DNA of 64,000 nt from Romanomermis culicivorax. Lineage: Eukaryota > Nematoda > Enoplea > Mermithida > Mermithidae. The position numbers and the translations under genes are program-made. Below are positions 36,301-47,200 of the stretch, one piece after another (the first letter of the stretch is position 1; every line of letters starts with the position of its first letter). The stretch covers positions 868,001 to 932,000 of the forward strand of contig CAWUHX010000041.1 of the NCBI GenBank assembly GCA_963922205.1, read 5' to 3'. The notes under the pieces were generated by a model, which ran no database searches, was not told where the DNA came from, and saw only the letters and a program-made list of their open reading frames with translations.

Positions 36301-38446
36301 GTAAATATAGTGTGCAAGTAGTGTAAACACATTACGCATTGTTCGGTAATGGCTATCATGTATAAAAAATGTTTGTTGTAAAGTGCGCTACAGGGGAAAC
36401 TATGGGTACAAGGGAAAGCACCAATGTTGCATCAAAAAATCAGGGTGTTTCATTTTTTTGATAATATATACAATCAAATTACTGAACTGAGCATTCTTGC
36501 TTTTCAATTTTCATCATTGCTTAACGATTTCCCTAAAGACTGACTTATGTAAAGGCCATGCAACGCGTTTCGGTGTCGCTATTTCGGCGCTCCCACTTTG
36601 GGCGCCAGCCAGTTTGGCACTGGCCATATCGGTACCAGCTATTTCAGTGCCGGCCACTTTGGCGCTGTTTTTCTTATCTTTTTATTTTTTTCTTTAGTCT
36701 TTTTTCAAATATTATTTTTCTTTGTATTTATTTTTCTTTTGTTTTCTGTGTCTTTGTTTATGTTTTGGTTTATGTTCATGGTGTTCTTCCTTTATCTCAT
36801 ATTTTTCTTTGTATTTCTTTTTTCTTTCGTTTTTCCTGTTTTTCTAAAAGTTTTTGTTTAAGTTGCTATCAGGCCTGTGGTCAGAAATTTTTTTCGGGGA
36901 GGGCACACATTTTTTTGACATTTCTGACTGAACTTTTTCTTGAAGAAAAAAACGAACGGTTTTGCTTTTTTGCTTTTTTTTGACACTTGAAAACTTTCGG
37001 GGGCCATGGCCCCCAACCCCACTGCCTACAGTTATTATGCTTAAGTACGGGAAATTTTAGAAGATTCATATTGCATTTTTAGAGTTACGGGACACCTCTT
37101 ATTTGCAAAAAATTGCATTACTTGGAGTAAGGGGATTTATAGCATTACCTGGAGAAACGGGACACGTGGAGTTACGGGGCATTTGAGGTAACAGGACACT
37201 TGAGGTAATGGGACAATGAGAGCATGCAATCAGTTGGCGTTTATTATTTTCTGATGAACCCCGCTTCGTATGTTGCTGAAAGATTTTCTAAATAAAAAAT
37301 TCTACAGTAGGAACTTTGTATAAACGATTTTGACGATAGTATTTATTTTTCATTTTTCAATTTATAACAGTTGATAAAAAACAGATTCTAGTTGATGAAA
37401 TCAGCTATTCCTACACCCATTTTTTCGGACGCCAAAATATGCTAATTTTATCTGTCTACTTCTGCAACTGTTATGTGCATGAATCACGATAGAAATTATC
37501 CTGATTGCTGTCATTTGACTGTCCTCCACTAAAGCATCAATGAAAAAATTCCATATCTTTGACGTTTTCCACATTTTTTCAGAATTATTTTGATCCTTAA
37601 TCTCAAATCTTATTCGTTTTTAATGTCTTTTCCTGTTTCGACTTGGACTTAATGTAGCAGAAACGATTCGCTTCATATAAAATAGTGCATTGTTTCATTT
37701 CGTATCGTGCAAAACTGTCTCAGGATGATGATTATGAAAGAAATTTCGATTTGAGAGCTACTACTCAGTTATTTCTGAAATTCTTGTAAATAATAACAGT
37801 GGAAAGCAAGCAGTATTTTATATTTTTACGTACGAATTTCTGCAGAATTACGTGACATAGGACTAAAAAATTTTGTGCGTGCTAAATCAACCTTTAAAAT
37901 TTTTCTGATAAAAAATTATATTTTAAAAACTTTGTGTGAACGCTTTCGACGACTATGCTATTTTTTGTTATTTTCATTTTTTAAAAACGACTGGAATAAT
38001 TCAAAATGGAGACGGAAAAGTCGGTATAGTATTGTGGCAGTGTGGAGTTTTTCTGAACAAAACTAGTGCCTTGCTCGCATGACTTAATAAATGAGGTCCA
38101 AGTTTCCCCGAGTTGCCTGATCACATCGCTAAGTTAAAATTTGTTTTATTTTAGATTATCTTATGCCGCTCGCGTTCCCAAAACCAATTTGGTTCTAGTG
38201 CTCATTAAGACGTCGATCAAAGACTGCGCCAATCCGGCCTGCATCCACACGCAGCGATCGAAAATGCCCCTTTTCGGCTTAAGCATCATCCACAACGCCA
38301 CGGATAAATTGACGGCTCAAACTAGGTGTGATAAACGAAAATACGAAGCTCGTTATCGGCGATCGCCCAGCGTATGTTTTCCCATGGAAGAAGGAGAAGT
38401 AAGACTCGATAGTGGCAAGGAATTCTTTCTGAGTGCTGGTCACTGA
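21340..38446 (+). CDS. CACNA2D3: Voltage-gated calcium channel alpha2delta subunit (alpha2delta-3 type)
   Basis: Extracellular, membrane-attached auxiliary subunit that promotes Cav channel trafficking. Thirty-five exons: 21340-21425, 21641-21722, 21985-22095, 22155-22289, 23221-23398, 23614-23824, 24169-24319, 24483-24557, 24748-24837, 24900-25022, 26542-26652, 26714-26842, 26904-26993, 28053-28085, 28154-28180, 28270-28386, 28776-28850, 28902-28976, 29186-29347, 29549-29605, 29688-29783, 30443-30504, 30558-30637, 30862-30904, 31468-31674, 31757-31909, 32702-32814, 32995-33191, 33576-33659, 33718-33857, 34518-34605, 34663-34715, 34880-34929, 34995-35157, 38155-38446. All phases agree; about 1312 residues. 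Order: signal peptide ([12 protein letters not shown]), [11 protein letters not shown], vWA with [22 protein letters not shown] and [10 protein letters not shown], then a Cache-like region ([15 protein letters not shown]). C-terminal landmarks are CYLIDEHGY and [12 protein letters not shown]. The CRNAEW context and vWA match alpha2delta-3/4 best. GTAAGA at 38399 is an alternative last donor. Confidence 0.93.
22931..23124. mobile_element. Harbinger-like GC-rich palindromic MITE, copy 1
   Basis: Begins AGGCCCTGTCATACTTCACC and ends with its reverse complement; TTA flanks both sides (22928-22930, 23125-23127). The interior is repeated GGCGCCGCGCGGCGCC palindromes, far more GC-rich than the surroundings. 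Length is 194. It lies in alpha2delta intron 4. TTA duplication and this tip fit PIF/Harbinger. Confidence 0.8.
25423..26262. mobile_element. Foldback-like element in alpha2delta intron 10 (unit around TTTCGGCGCC)
   Basis: The left arm (25423-25480) carries GGCCATTTCGGC and CTATTTCGGCGCC. The right arm (26178-26262) carries the inverse (GGCGGCACCGAAA, GCCGGAGCGATGG). A purine tract (26085-26165) precedes the right arm. A TATAGTCTG-family MITE sits inside at 25750-25989. The same arm units occur in the 36560-36665 and 61785-61880 repeats. Target duplication not resolved. Confidence 0.6.
25750..25989. mobile_element. TATAGTCTG-family short MITE inside the intron 10 foldback element
   Basis: The right end reads AAAAAACGGACTATAG. 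The left end is degraded (TTTCTTAAAGTGCTTCCAT). The internal GTAAACGATTTCAACGACAG and GTGAAAAGGAAGTA blocks match the copy at 14573-14825. Confidence 0.6.
26668..26713 (+). repeat. Tandem duplication inside a 61-base intron of alpha2delta
   Basis: The intron 26653-26713 contains two adjacent copies of AATAATCTTCCGTTTTTCGA. The second copy supplies the acceptor (CGAAG|ATTCG). The intron is among the shortest in the gene. Confidence 0.75.
26994..28052. other. Alpha2delta intron 13; no feature seen
   Basis: Just over 1 kb of AT-rich sequence between [12 protein letters not shown] and the 33-base exon 28053-28085. It is followed by a pyrimidine-rich run before the acceptor. I found no repeat arms, no coding stretch and no RNA gene. 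Confidence 0.4.
34113..34390 (+). repeat. Tandem GGGTCCGGGTCC-type repeat
   Basis: Two blocks (34124-34240, 34300-34390) of TTTCGGGTCCGGGTCC and TCGGGTAATTTCGGGTC units, in alpha2delta intron 30. They form a local GC-rich island. A related, more diverged stretch with GGGTCGGAC and GGGCCGGGCC lies at 56370-56520. Confidence 0.65.
35628..37221. mobile_element. Foldback-like element, unit CTCCAAGTGTCCCGTTA, copy 1
   Basis: The left array (35628-35690) has ACTCCAAGTGTCCCGTTA units. The right array (37079-37221) has the inverse (AGTTACGGGACAC, ACTTGGAGTAA). A second inner array (TTTCGGCGC type, 36560-36665) is followed by a pyrimidine tract (36665-36860). The segment 36115-37221 is matched, in reverse, by 61475-63075. 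It lies in the last alpha2delta intron. No transposase is seen. Confidence 0.7.
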
Positions 38447-38735
38447 CTGGATAGACTGTTATAGTTTTGTTCCTACTGTCACACATGTTATTGGAGGAAA
38501 ATCTCATGGCTCGTCAATCAAAAATATAGCGTAAAAATAGGTTATGGTCACAGACCAAAAAAACAGGGAAATGTAAATTTTCTAGCAAAAGGAATTCATC
38601 TAAAGAATCTTTTGAACATGGGCAAAAATTACAAACGTCCTCCTCTACGAATTTCGGGCGACATATGACACCGCCTATAAACCACCCCCGTCGATCACCA
38701 GACCTTCGAATATCGTTAGATTATTTATACTGTTG

Positions 38736-39284
38736 TATAGTCTGTTTTTTCTGAAATGTTTGTAATCGAAAAAAAGATGAAATTAAGCATACATTGTTTG
38801 TTCAATTACCGCGTGTGCGCACACTATACTGTATTACGGGATAAAACGCGGCAATAGAAATTTGACGGAATTGAAGGCTATTAGTTAGGAAAAAAGTTGG
38901 AAATGGGGAAAAAAATTCGAAAATGGTTTTCATTTAATGAAAAAAAATGTGGGAGTTGAGATCATGATACAATTGATGTGCTTTGGGAAGTTGAAATCTC
39001 AAAATTCGGCGCATCGCGCCTCAGCGCTGGTGATTTGCTGAGCTTTCTCTGCATAGAGCAAATATTTTTAGCCGCGTGAAAGTTTTTCTGACATTTCTCG
39101 CACTGGACGGATATTATTTTTGAGAGTTATCGAGTTTAATTAGGAGTTTAGTGGCGGTTTACCGCCGCCGGTTAATCAATACCTACATACAGTCAACAGC
39201 GATGTTATCTCGGCACGAAATTCTGCATGCGTACTTACTTTCAGCATTTTCGTGTTACAAGCATTTTGAAAAAACAGACTATAG
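38736..39284. mobile_element. TATAGTCTG-family long (about 550 bp) element, copy 1
   Basis: Starts TATAGTCTGTTTTTTCTGAA and ends TTTGAAAAAACAGACTATAG. It matches 53279-53836 in reverse along its whole length. Shared blocks include CAATTACCGCGTGTGCGCAC, CGGCGCATCGCGCC and TTTTTGAGAGTTATCGAG. The ends match the short palindromic MITEs, so the two size classes probably share a transposase. It starts 290 bases after the alpha2delta stop. Confidence 0.8.
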
Positions 39285-39388
39285 TTCCTGCTATTGAAAT
39301 TTTGTGCGCATATAACACAGTAACGTTGTGCGTACCTAAAGCAAACCTATGTAGAAATTCTTTACAAGCCATATGCATTTGCTGAACT

Positions 39389-40555
39389 ATGGTAAATTTT
39401 TTCGTCCTAGTCGTTCACTTCATTCTATTGGTGAGTAAATTACCGTTTTGAGCCAAGTTTTTAGCGTTTCAAATTTGTTGAGTATTTGAATATTTCAAAA
39501 TTTAGATGGAGTTCAATGAAAACTACGAACCTTTGAATGTGTTTTTTCAAAACTGATGAAAATGGAATATTTCCAAATATCGATATTGAGAAAAATCATT
39601 AGATCAATGTCGAGCCTATAATCAGTCGGCGGACTTATGAATATCTGACTTTTTTCTATGATAAATAAGTCTGGCGAATCTGTAGTTAGAAGGTAATGGT
39701 GTGGATGTTGACTCGAAATACGGATTTTATTCACAACATTTTAAGAGCATCTATCGGCCTCTGTCCTTGTTGAATATTTAAGAGCATCAGTCGGCCTCTA
39801 TTCCTGTTGTTTCATGATTCTTTGTCATCCAATAATGAAATCTTTAGTAAAATAAGACTTTTTCGACGGCTTTGCCTCATTTTGTTCCATCTTGATGGGA
39901 GGGGTTAAATCTGACTCTGAAATTGTATCGTATATGGATAGATGGCTGAGTTTCATATTTTTCCTCATTTTAAGGAAGACGAAGGTGGATGCTCCGGTTC
40001 TGAAACGATTTTCCAATTTAGGAATTTTGTGGCATATTTCTCGTGTTTTATTTTACTGTTGTCCTTCTGTGAGCATACTGATTAATTATCCGATGGATTA
40101 AATTATATTTTGCGTTCCTCATTATTTTTTCACCCTTGCTGATGTCAAGAAGTAACCCGGTGGATGAAGTGCGCCTCGTGCTCGCGTTTTTTGTAATATT
40201 TATTTTTTACGCACCCTGATTATGTTGTTACTTGTATTTTATAGAAGCCTTCAATGTTAAATTTTCAAGATTTTTCTGAATTTTGATGTGCAATTTTTTA
40301 AATTTAGTGTTGCCTATGGCGTTGCAGCAAGATGTAAGCCATAATATCTCACTTTTTGTGCTAACCCAATGTACAAATGACAAAAAACGTGAGAGAACAA
40401 ATATGTGCCTGCAGTACAAATCAAAATTTGTCCATACAGTTTTTTTACAGACTGCTTTCAAATTGAGAAATGACAAAAATCACTGCTGTCTTCACAATCA
40501 TTTTACACAAGATTTTTACAATAAGACTTTCAATGAAAAAATTGTTGAAGATTAG
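39389..40555 (+). CDS. Weak candidate: small secreted protein
   Basis: A short frame 39389-39430 encodes MVNFFVLVVHFILL, signal-peptide-like, and runs into a good donor GTGAGT. An acceptor (AAATTTAG) at 40307 opens a frame of about 80 residues ending with TAG at 40555. It contains four cysteines (TQC, NMC, NHCCLH) and two NxS/T sites (NIS, NKT). Exon 1 ends in phase 0 while the frame at 40308 needs two leading bases, so a further exon would be needed. I found none I trust. No family recognised; either half may be chance. Confidence 0.2.
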
Positions 40556-41184
40556 TATGGGCATGCTCCCAACTTATCAGTCTGATGTGAAATGTGGTTG
40601 ATCCGGAAATTGTAAAAACGGGAAGAAGAAATACGTGTGTTCCACTTTTATGTACAGGAACATTTTTAAGAAAAACGGACTGTCTCTACAGTCAATTGAT
40701 GTGAAAAAGAGCTCCTGACTGACGATGCAGGTTTCCTACATATTTGCATAAACATTCTCCTGTGTCGCCGAGGCTCCAATCATTCCCTAAAGTGTGACAC
40801 CGAACGCAGAGACTGCTCTAATATCTTTTTTCCAAATAAGCATATGCGCTTACGGAGCAGGTAAATATCATACCTGCTCATCTTTTTGGAATCAAGCAGA
40901 TTATGTCAAATGATCGTTATCTTAATTCAAGCTGGACAAAGATAAGTATGATTGTTCGATTCATCACTTGATTGAAAGTAAAAAAATCGCTATTGCAAAA
41001 TCTATTTGCGAGAGTTTTTTGGACAAACTGTATTTTTGCAAACGTTGGTAATAGTGTCCTACCGTAACACTGTCAGAGGCCATACTAGGCTTACTTACGG
41101 GCTGTACCTGTTTCACATTAATTTTCACACCAAAAAAAGCTGTTCGCAGTCAAATCAGTTCCCGTTAGGACCGAGATTGTTAAA

Positions 41185-41190
41185 TTTATT
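41185..41190 (-). terminator. Polyadenylation signal of the vWA-TSP1 gene
   Basis: AATAAA on the minus strand, 54 bases beyond the TAA at 41246-41244. Confidence 0.45.
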
Positions 41191-41243
41191 AATCCGAGTC
41201 ACAGGAAGGCAAGAAGTAAGTTTGTAAGAAACTGTGAATCATA

Positions 41244-44200
41244 TTAGTACATAATGTAAGCTCCGATATTAGCGTCGCTTTTTTTCGGCGCCGGCAATTT
41301 TCTCGCCGTCGATCCGGTATGAAATCCCTTTAAAGTCATATACCCAGGCGTCGTTGCCGCCATACTTTTCTTGTACGCAGCTGGCGGTTGTAAGTCCGCG
41401 TAAGTGGCCGCCACTTTCGATTGACGTCTTTGCGTCGTCGCTGCTTTTTTCCCAGTCGGCGACGGCGACCGTTGCGAAGTGGGCGGCGGTCGTTGCAATG
41501 ACGATTGTCGCGGCGCCGGCCATTCGTTCCGCGGCTGCGGCTCGCCGTAATCCCATTCGCCCTCGTAGCTCCTGCTTTGCGGCTGCTGTAGTTGCGAGTA
41601 GCCTTGCGATTGACGCGGTGAAGTCGCTGCGGAATAGGGACTGCCGCCGCCATAGTCGTATTCTTCCTGCGACGGGGCGGACGTCGTCGGTGATCGAAAC
41701 TGCGGCGGCGGCGCAGCCGCGAAATTGCTTCGTTTTTTGAGCTTTCCGCCGTCAAGCACGACCACTCGGCGTTTAGAACTCCCTTGGCCTTTGAAAATGA
41801 ACATCGTGGCGACGATGCAGCAAGCGAAGCTAATTATGCAAACGGCAGTCGCAGCGACGATCAAGATCGGAAAGCTCATGCCCATTACAATCCATTCGGT
41901 GGTTGTCGTAATTGTAATTACTGAAAAATGTTCTATTGTAGTTCATACGGGACAGTTTTATACTTTACCGATCCACAGTAGACAAACTTCTCGGAACATC
42001 TTTCACTTATAGTCTGTTTTTCATAAAACGCTCAGCACTATCGTCGAAAACGCCTAAACAAAGCTTCAACGATATAATCATTTTCCAGAAGGATTCACAA
42101 ATTTTCAGTCCTGACAGATATAGTTTAGCAGAAAATCCTATAAATATACAAAGTTACTAGCCCTCCACAGTTATTTTTTATAACTATTTAAAGAAAAACG
42201 AACTAGATGGTCAGCTTTTCTCGAAATGCTTCTAAATCATGGAACTATAGTCCGTTTTCCTCTTGAAATGCTCGTAAATCAAATTCTAGTCAAAATCTAT
42301 TATTTACTGCCACGAAACGATCGTTTAAAATTTATAATTTTTGAGCCCAAGCGGGTAACCCTCAAAGGTTTTCAGGAAAGAATTCTACACCAAAACCAAA
42401 GGGTAAATAATTGTGAAGACGGTAGTTTTTTGTCATCATTCAATTTACAGGCATTTTAAAAAGATCAGGTGACTAAATAATTTTTGAGGATGGTTTATGC
42501 TTCGACGCAAAAAAGCAAAGAACAGTTCCCATTTTGTTGCGTTTCCGATTTGTCAAAAAAATATAGTTATTGGTTCGGAAATCAGAGGTTCTGTGACAAA
42601 TACTTTAAATTCTAATTGGCACTAATTATACTTTATTAAAATGTCGAAGTGCGCATCAAAAAATGAGTTATTCGATCGAATTTGTATTACCAATTCTTGA
42701 TTAACATACAAAATTGTTTGTGGAGTCGATGACTTATCTCAAAAGTTATGGTATGTTTTTTATAAAATGCTTTAAAATAGAAAAGTGACACAAATCAGTA
42801 CTATCGTCAAAACCATTTACATAGAGCTCTTACAGTAAAATTTTTCGCTCGAAAAATTCTGAAAGGTTGGCCAACATGTTCACAATTTTCCAGTCGTATT
42901 TGATGTATTGTCTATGAGCAACTCGTGAAAATCTTAAACACTGCTTGCTTTCCTCTTTTATTATTTAGAAGCATTTCAAGAAAAACAGACTATAGTATAA
43001 AAACCAGGATTTGTAGTGCACTGTAAATAGATGATTAAATTTTTGGTCGAAGTTTCATTTCAGGACCAATCTAACAGTCTATTTAACTCAAACTGAGTCA
43101 AACTCACCTGTAGTTGCTTCGGTCATCGTACTAACGGAAGTGAGGGGTAGTGTCTCGACTGCGTAGTCCTCGTCAATTAGAGGAAACGGCATGGTCGTTA
43201 ATTTTTCGTATATTTTCGTCGGTCCGACCGGCTTGACGCACGCAAGGATATCTTGTTTTCTACAGCTTACGGTCCACTCGCTGTAGCGACGTCCACCGCT
43301 CGTCAAATTTCTCCTTGAACGGTGCTTGATGTCACCTCTTTTCGTAGAATAGCAAACCGACCAAGGACCCCAGGGCTTGAGATTGCAGTCTTTCATGCAT
43401 TCGCTATTGTCGCAGGGAATTGATCTGCGAAATGATGCAGACATGAGAATCCAATCTCGACTGTCGCAGGAATATTACAAACGCCATGATGAGTATTGAG
43501 TACTGTATATTCTCATAAAATCCGAGGGGATTGGATTATTTTTTCAGGCTTTTTGTGCTGGTTCTAATATTTTTTTCACAAATCATCAGTTTGAAAGCTC
43601 TCACAATTTGAGTATTAGGTACATAAATACAGAATCCGAGCAAAAACTATTTGCTTGGTCAGCCTTTTATGATGTTTTGATGTTACTCCTTTGGAATCAA
43701 ATATTCTATGTTAGGAAAAGTCGTTCAACTACAGCTTCATTTTCATTATTATGACGACTTTCTCTTCCCTCTTTCTCATTTTCCATCATCTTTTCGATTA
43801 ATGCTGGGGGGTCGAATCTGTTGGGGATAGCAAGAATCTGCTAAGGATCAATCGAAATCTGCTGAGGGGTTAATACCCATGTGCATGTGTCATAAGTCAT
43901 ATCACTGTTTCATTAAGTTCTCCCCTTGGAGCTACATTACCTAGTGTGACTGAAATTCTTGTTGAATTCCAAAAGAAGCACTCAAGTTCATTGAGAAACG
44001 TCCATACATTTACAGCAGACAAAATCTGCTGAGGGCAGACTTTATCGAGGGTGAGTGGACTTTTGCTGATGCACCATTGAAAGTAACACAAATAACACGT
44101 CTTACATACTCGTATATGTGGCGAAGAATCTCATATTCCATATAGATGGGTTTCCAAGATTTCACCACGATATAGTCAATAAGCTCGTAATCAATAATTG

Positions 44201-47200
44201 AAATATCACACATTTTGTGAAAATTGGAAGCTTTCTAAAGTCTATTGAATCCTAAACTCTGGTTGGGGTAGAATCTGCAGGAGATCAGCCAGCATATCCG
44301 ATTTTTCGTTGATTGCTACAGTCAACTAAAGAAAGAAATGCGTCCGTAAATCCAGGTTGTTTATTGTTTGGATGAATATTTCTCTGCGCTTCGATCCTCA
44401 TTTTAAAAAGTAGACTCTATCCATCGGCTTACGAATTTCCAAAAATTCATCTAAAGAAATGTTATGGTTTGTAGCAGGATTTCTTGAATTTCAGATTTGA
44501 TGGGAAAATTGTCATTCTGGCCTTATTATTTCATTCCTCTGCTCCACAGACTATAGAAAAATCTTACAGTAAAGAAAAAGTGCTTACAATTTCGCCAAGC
44601 AACTTTGCCTGTTCAGCGACTTGCGGTCTACTCGCTCGGGATCGGCGACAAATTTGAAAGTTCTGCTCACGTTTCGGGAGCACGTTTCACCGGCGGCACC
44701 CGACCGACGAGTAAAGTGGCACGGTACAGCTATCGACGTGGCGGTCCGGCATTCGCGTGATCTCGTGCATGCACAATGCAAAACGCGTTGGGCCAATCCG
44801 GATTCGAGGGCGGCGCCGGTTTCGAAATACGTATTCAGAAAAACGTCGCCGTCGGTGCCCAATCGGTCGTTATAGGTATGCAACGAAGTCCATAAATTGT
44901 CTTTGACCTGACTGACGGCCACGACGTAGACTTGCACGGCGACGTCCGTTATTTGCCGCCACTTGGCCAAAACATCCAGAATCCAATTTTTATGAATCTC
45001 TTTGTTGGGCAATTTTTGAACGAAAACTGAAATTGCAACGATGGTTAGAATATACTTAGTTCAACGATGATTAGAGTCTAGTATAAGTTCAGTATGAGTA
45101 TGCGAGAAAATGTTGCAGACATTTCTAAAAAATTTAATATTCAATGCGATCAATGGAACCTCATTGATGTAAAATGATTCAAAGCTTTGCTCCTTAGTTT
45201 TGAAATCAATGCTATCTCATTGGTTTATCGATCTTTTTGATATCACACCTGGAGTAGAGCTTTGTCATTAAAGCTGAGCATCGATTGGAGTAGCTCAGCG
45301 CTATGTATTTCGGCTTAAATTAAGCTGCATGCCGAGCATCGAGCATGGTCGGAATTTCATCTTATCAGTAATGCATTTTCATATGTTGTAATCGAAAGAG
45401 TTACAGGTCAACTGCTGACATTGTGTTACTTTCTGACACCAAAAAACACATTAGGTAGCGCAAGCTTTTACCGTAAGACAGACTCTTAGTGAAAAAATTT
45501 TACGGTCAAAACTACTAATCAGACTACGTTATCGAGAAGGGTAAGAGGGATCCCCTCTGAGTAGCCGATGTTGAGGAAAAATAGCTTATTTAGTAAACAC
45601 TTATTTTTTGAAATACTTCTGAAAAGCGAATGCGAAAAGCAAATATATCATATTTAACGTTTGTGAACATTCCTGCTGAACCACACTTCATATGGAATAG
45701 CAAATTTGAGCCAACTCATTTTAGCTTAGTTTCAGTTACGGAAATTTACGGTGAACGCTACGTGCAAATAACTTGCGAGACAGTTCTTTGGTCAATTTTT
45801 TATTGCACTAACGCTAAAACTGAAGAAGTCTGTAGTTCTGACAATAAACTGACGATATAATTCACGTTTTTATATAGTAGATCTAGGAAACAATTGAAAA
45901 AATGCCAAATCCTCGATAAACTTCAGTTCTATAAATGAAAGCTGAAAGAAGTCAGTAGGATTCCGTGTACAACCTTGTGATTGATAGACACACCAAAGCC
46001 AACTAATATATATGAGCTCCCAGGGGGACGAGTAGCTATAAAAACTTACGAATGACGATTTTTTGAACTGGCGACGACCTGGCACAACTGTAGAATTGTT
46101 TTTCAACTTCTCTGAGCATAGCAGGCACTCTGTTTTCTTGGCCGATGTGCTTCAACTGATTTGGCATCGGCAATTTCAAGGAATCGCCAGTCTTAGCGTC
46201 CGATGAGCTACAAATGTTTTTTAATACATTGAAGTTTTTGTCCGTAAAATAGAAGCCCAGACGGTGCCCGTTATCGGTATTAGACGTTTTTTCAAACAAA
46301 TTCCTCCACTCCAATATCGTGTGGTCGACTATGCGCTTTAATATATTGTAGCTGAGCAAGGTTTCGCTCAAATCTTGCAGGTCATTGATGAAGGACGTCT
46401 CACTGGCGATGAACCAATCGGCCGGCGCCATGTCCACGCAGCGCTTGCGGTTCGGATTCGATGTAGGGCACATATTGTCGCTGAACGTGACATATCGTGA
46501 TCATACATGTAATTGAGACTACAAACTATGTGGACTATGGAATTGGACTATCTGAACCTCCTTAGTGAAGAGTTTCCTATACCACGGTGTTCGTGATCGC
46601 ACATTGGCCAGAGGGATTTGGGGGATTTTGACCTCATCCGAAAAGTTTTTGACCTCACCCAGATAGATGTTTGACCCTAACCAAATATGACTTTTCAAGG
46701 CAAGTAGGAATATTTTTTCAAAGCGTAGCAAATTGAATATCAATTGATAGGTCTAGTTTGGATATATACAAAAACACGATTCAACATGATTTACTCTCAT
46801 TTTTGGTGTATCTATGGGTGGTTAAAGTTGGGTTAAAATTTGGCTGACTTCCCCTAGAGTTTCTGTGCTGCCGATGTGCGTCCGTGACCCACCCTATTAT
46901 AATGAACCGACGGGATACCTAGACTCAAGGAAATAAGTGCAGATGTCAGGATCACACCATTATCAGACCGAAACCTAGAATAAATGTCAATTTTGAGCTA
47001 TAAATTTCCGATTTTACAAAAAAGTGTCAAAAATGTAGATTTCTAAGGATTTTGTATCAACTTTTTGGACTTAATCGCGCATTTTCAGGACATTTTTAAC
47101 AATTTCTGATGTCAAAAACAGATTTTACGGACAAATTTGGCTGCATTAGCTGATTTTCGATTTACCGATTTTCCTTGCGATTTGTCCCAGACTTTTAGCC

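Noticed and set aside
41269-41755. Long alternative frames opposite and within the last exon of the vWA-TSP1 gene (arginine- or alanine-rich)
   Set aside because: They are shadows of the GC-rich, proline/tyrosine-rich tail coding sequence, which alone joins in phase to the upstream exon and the membrane span.
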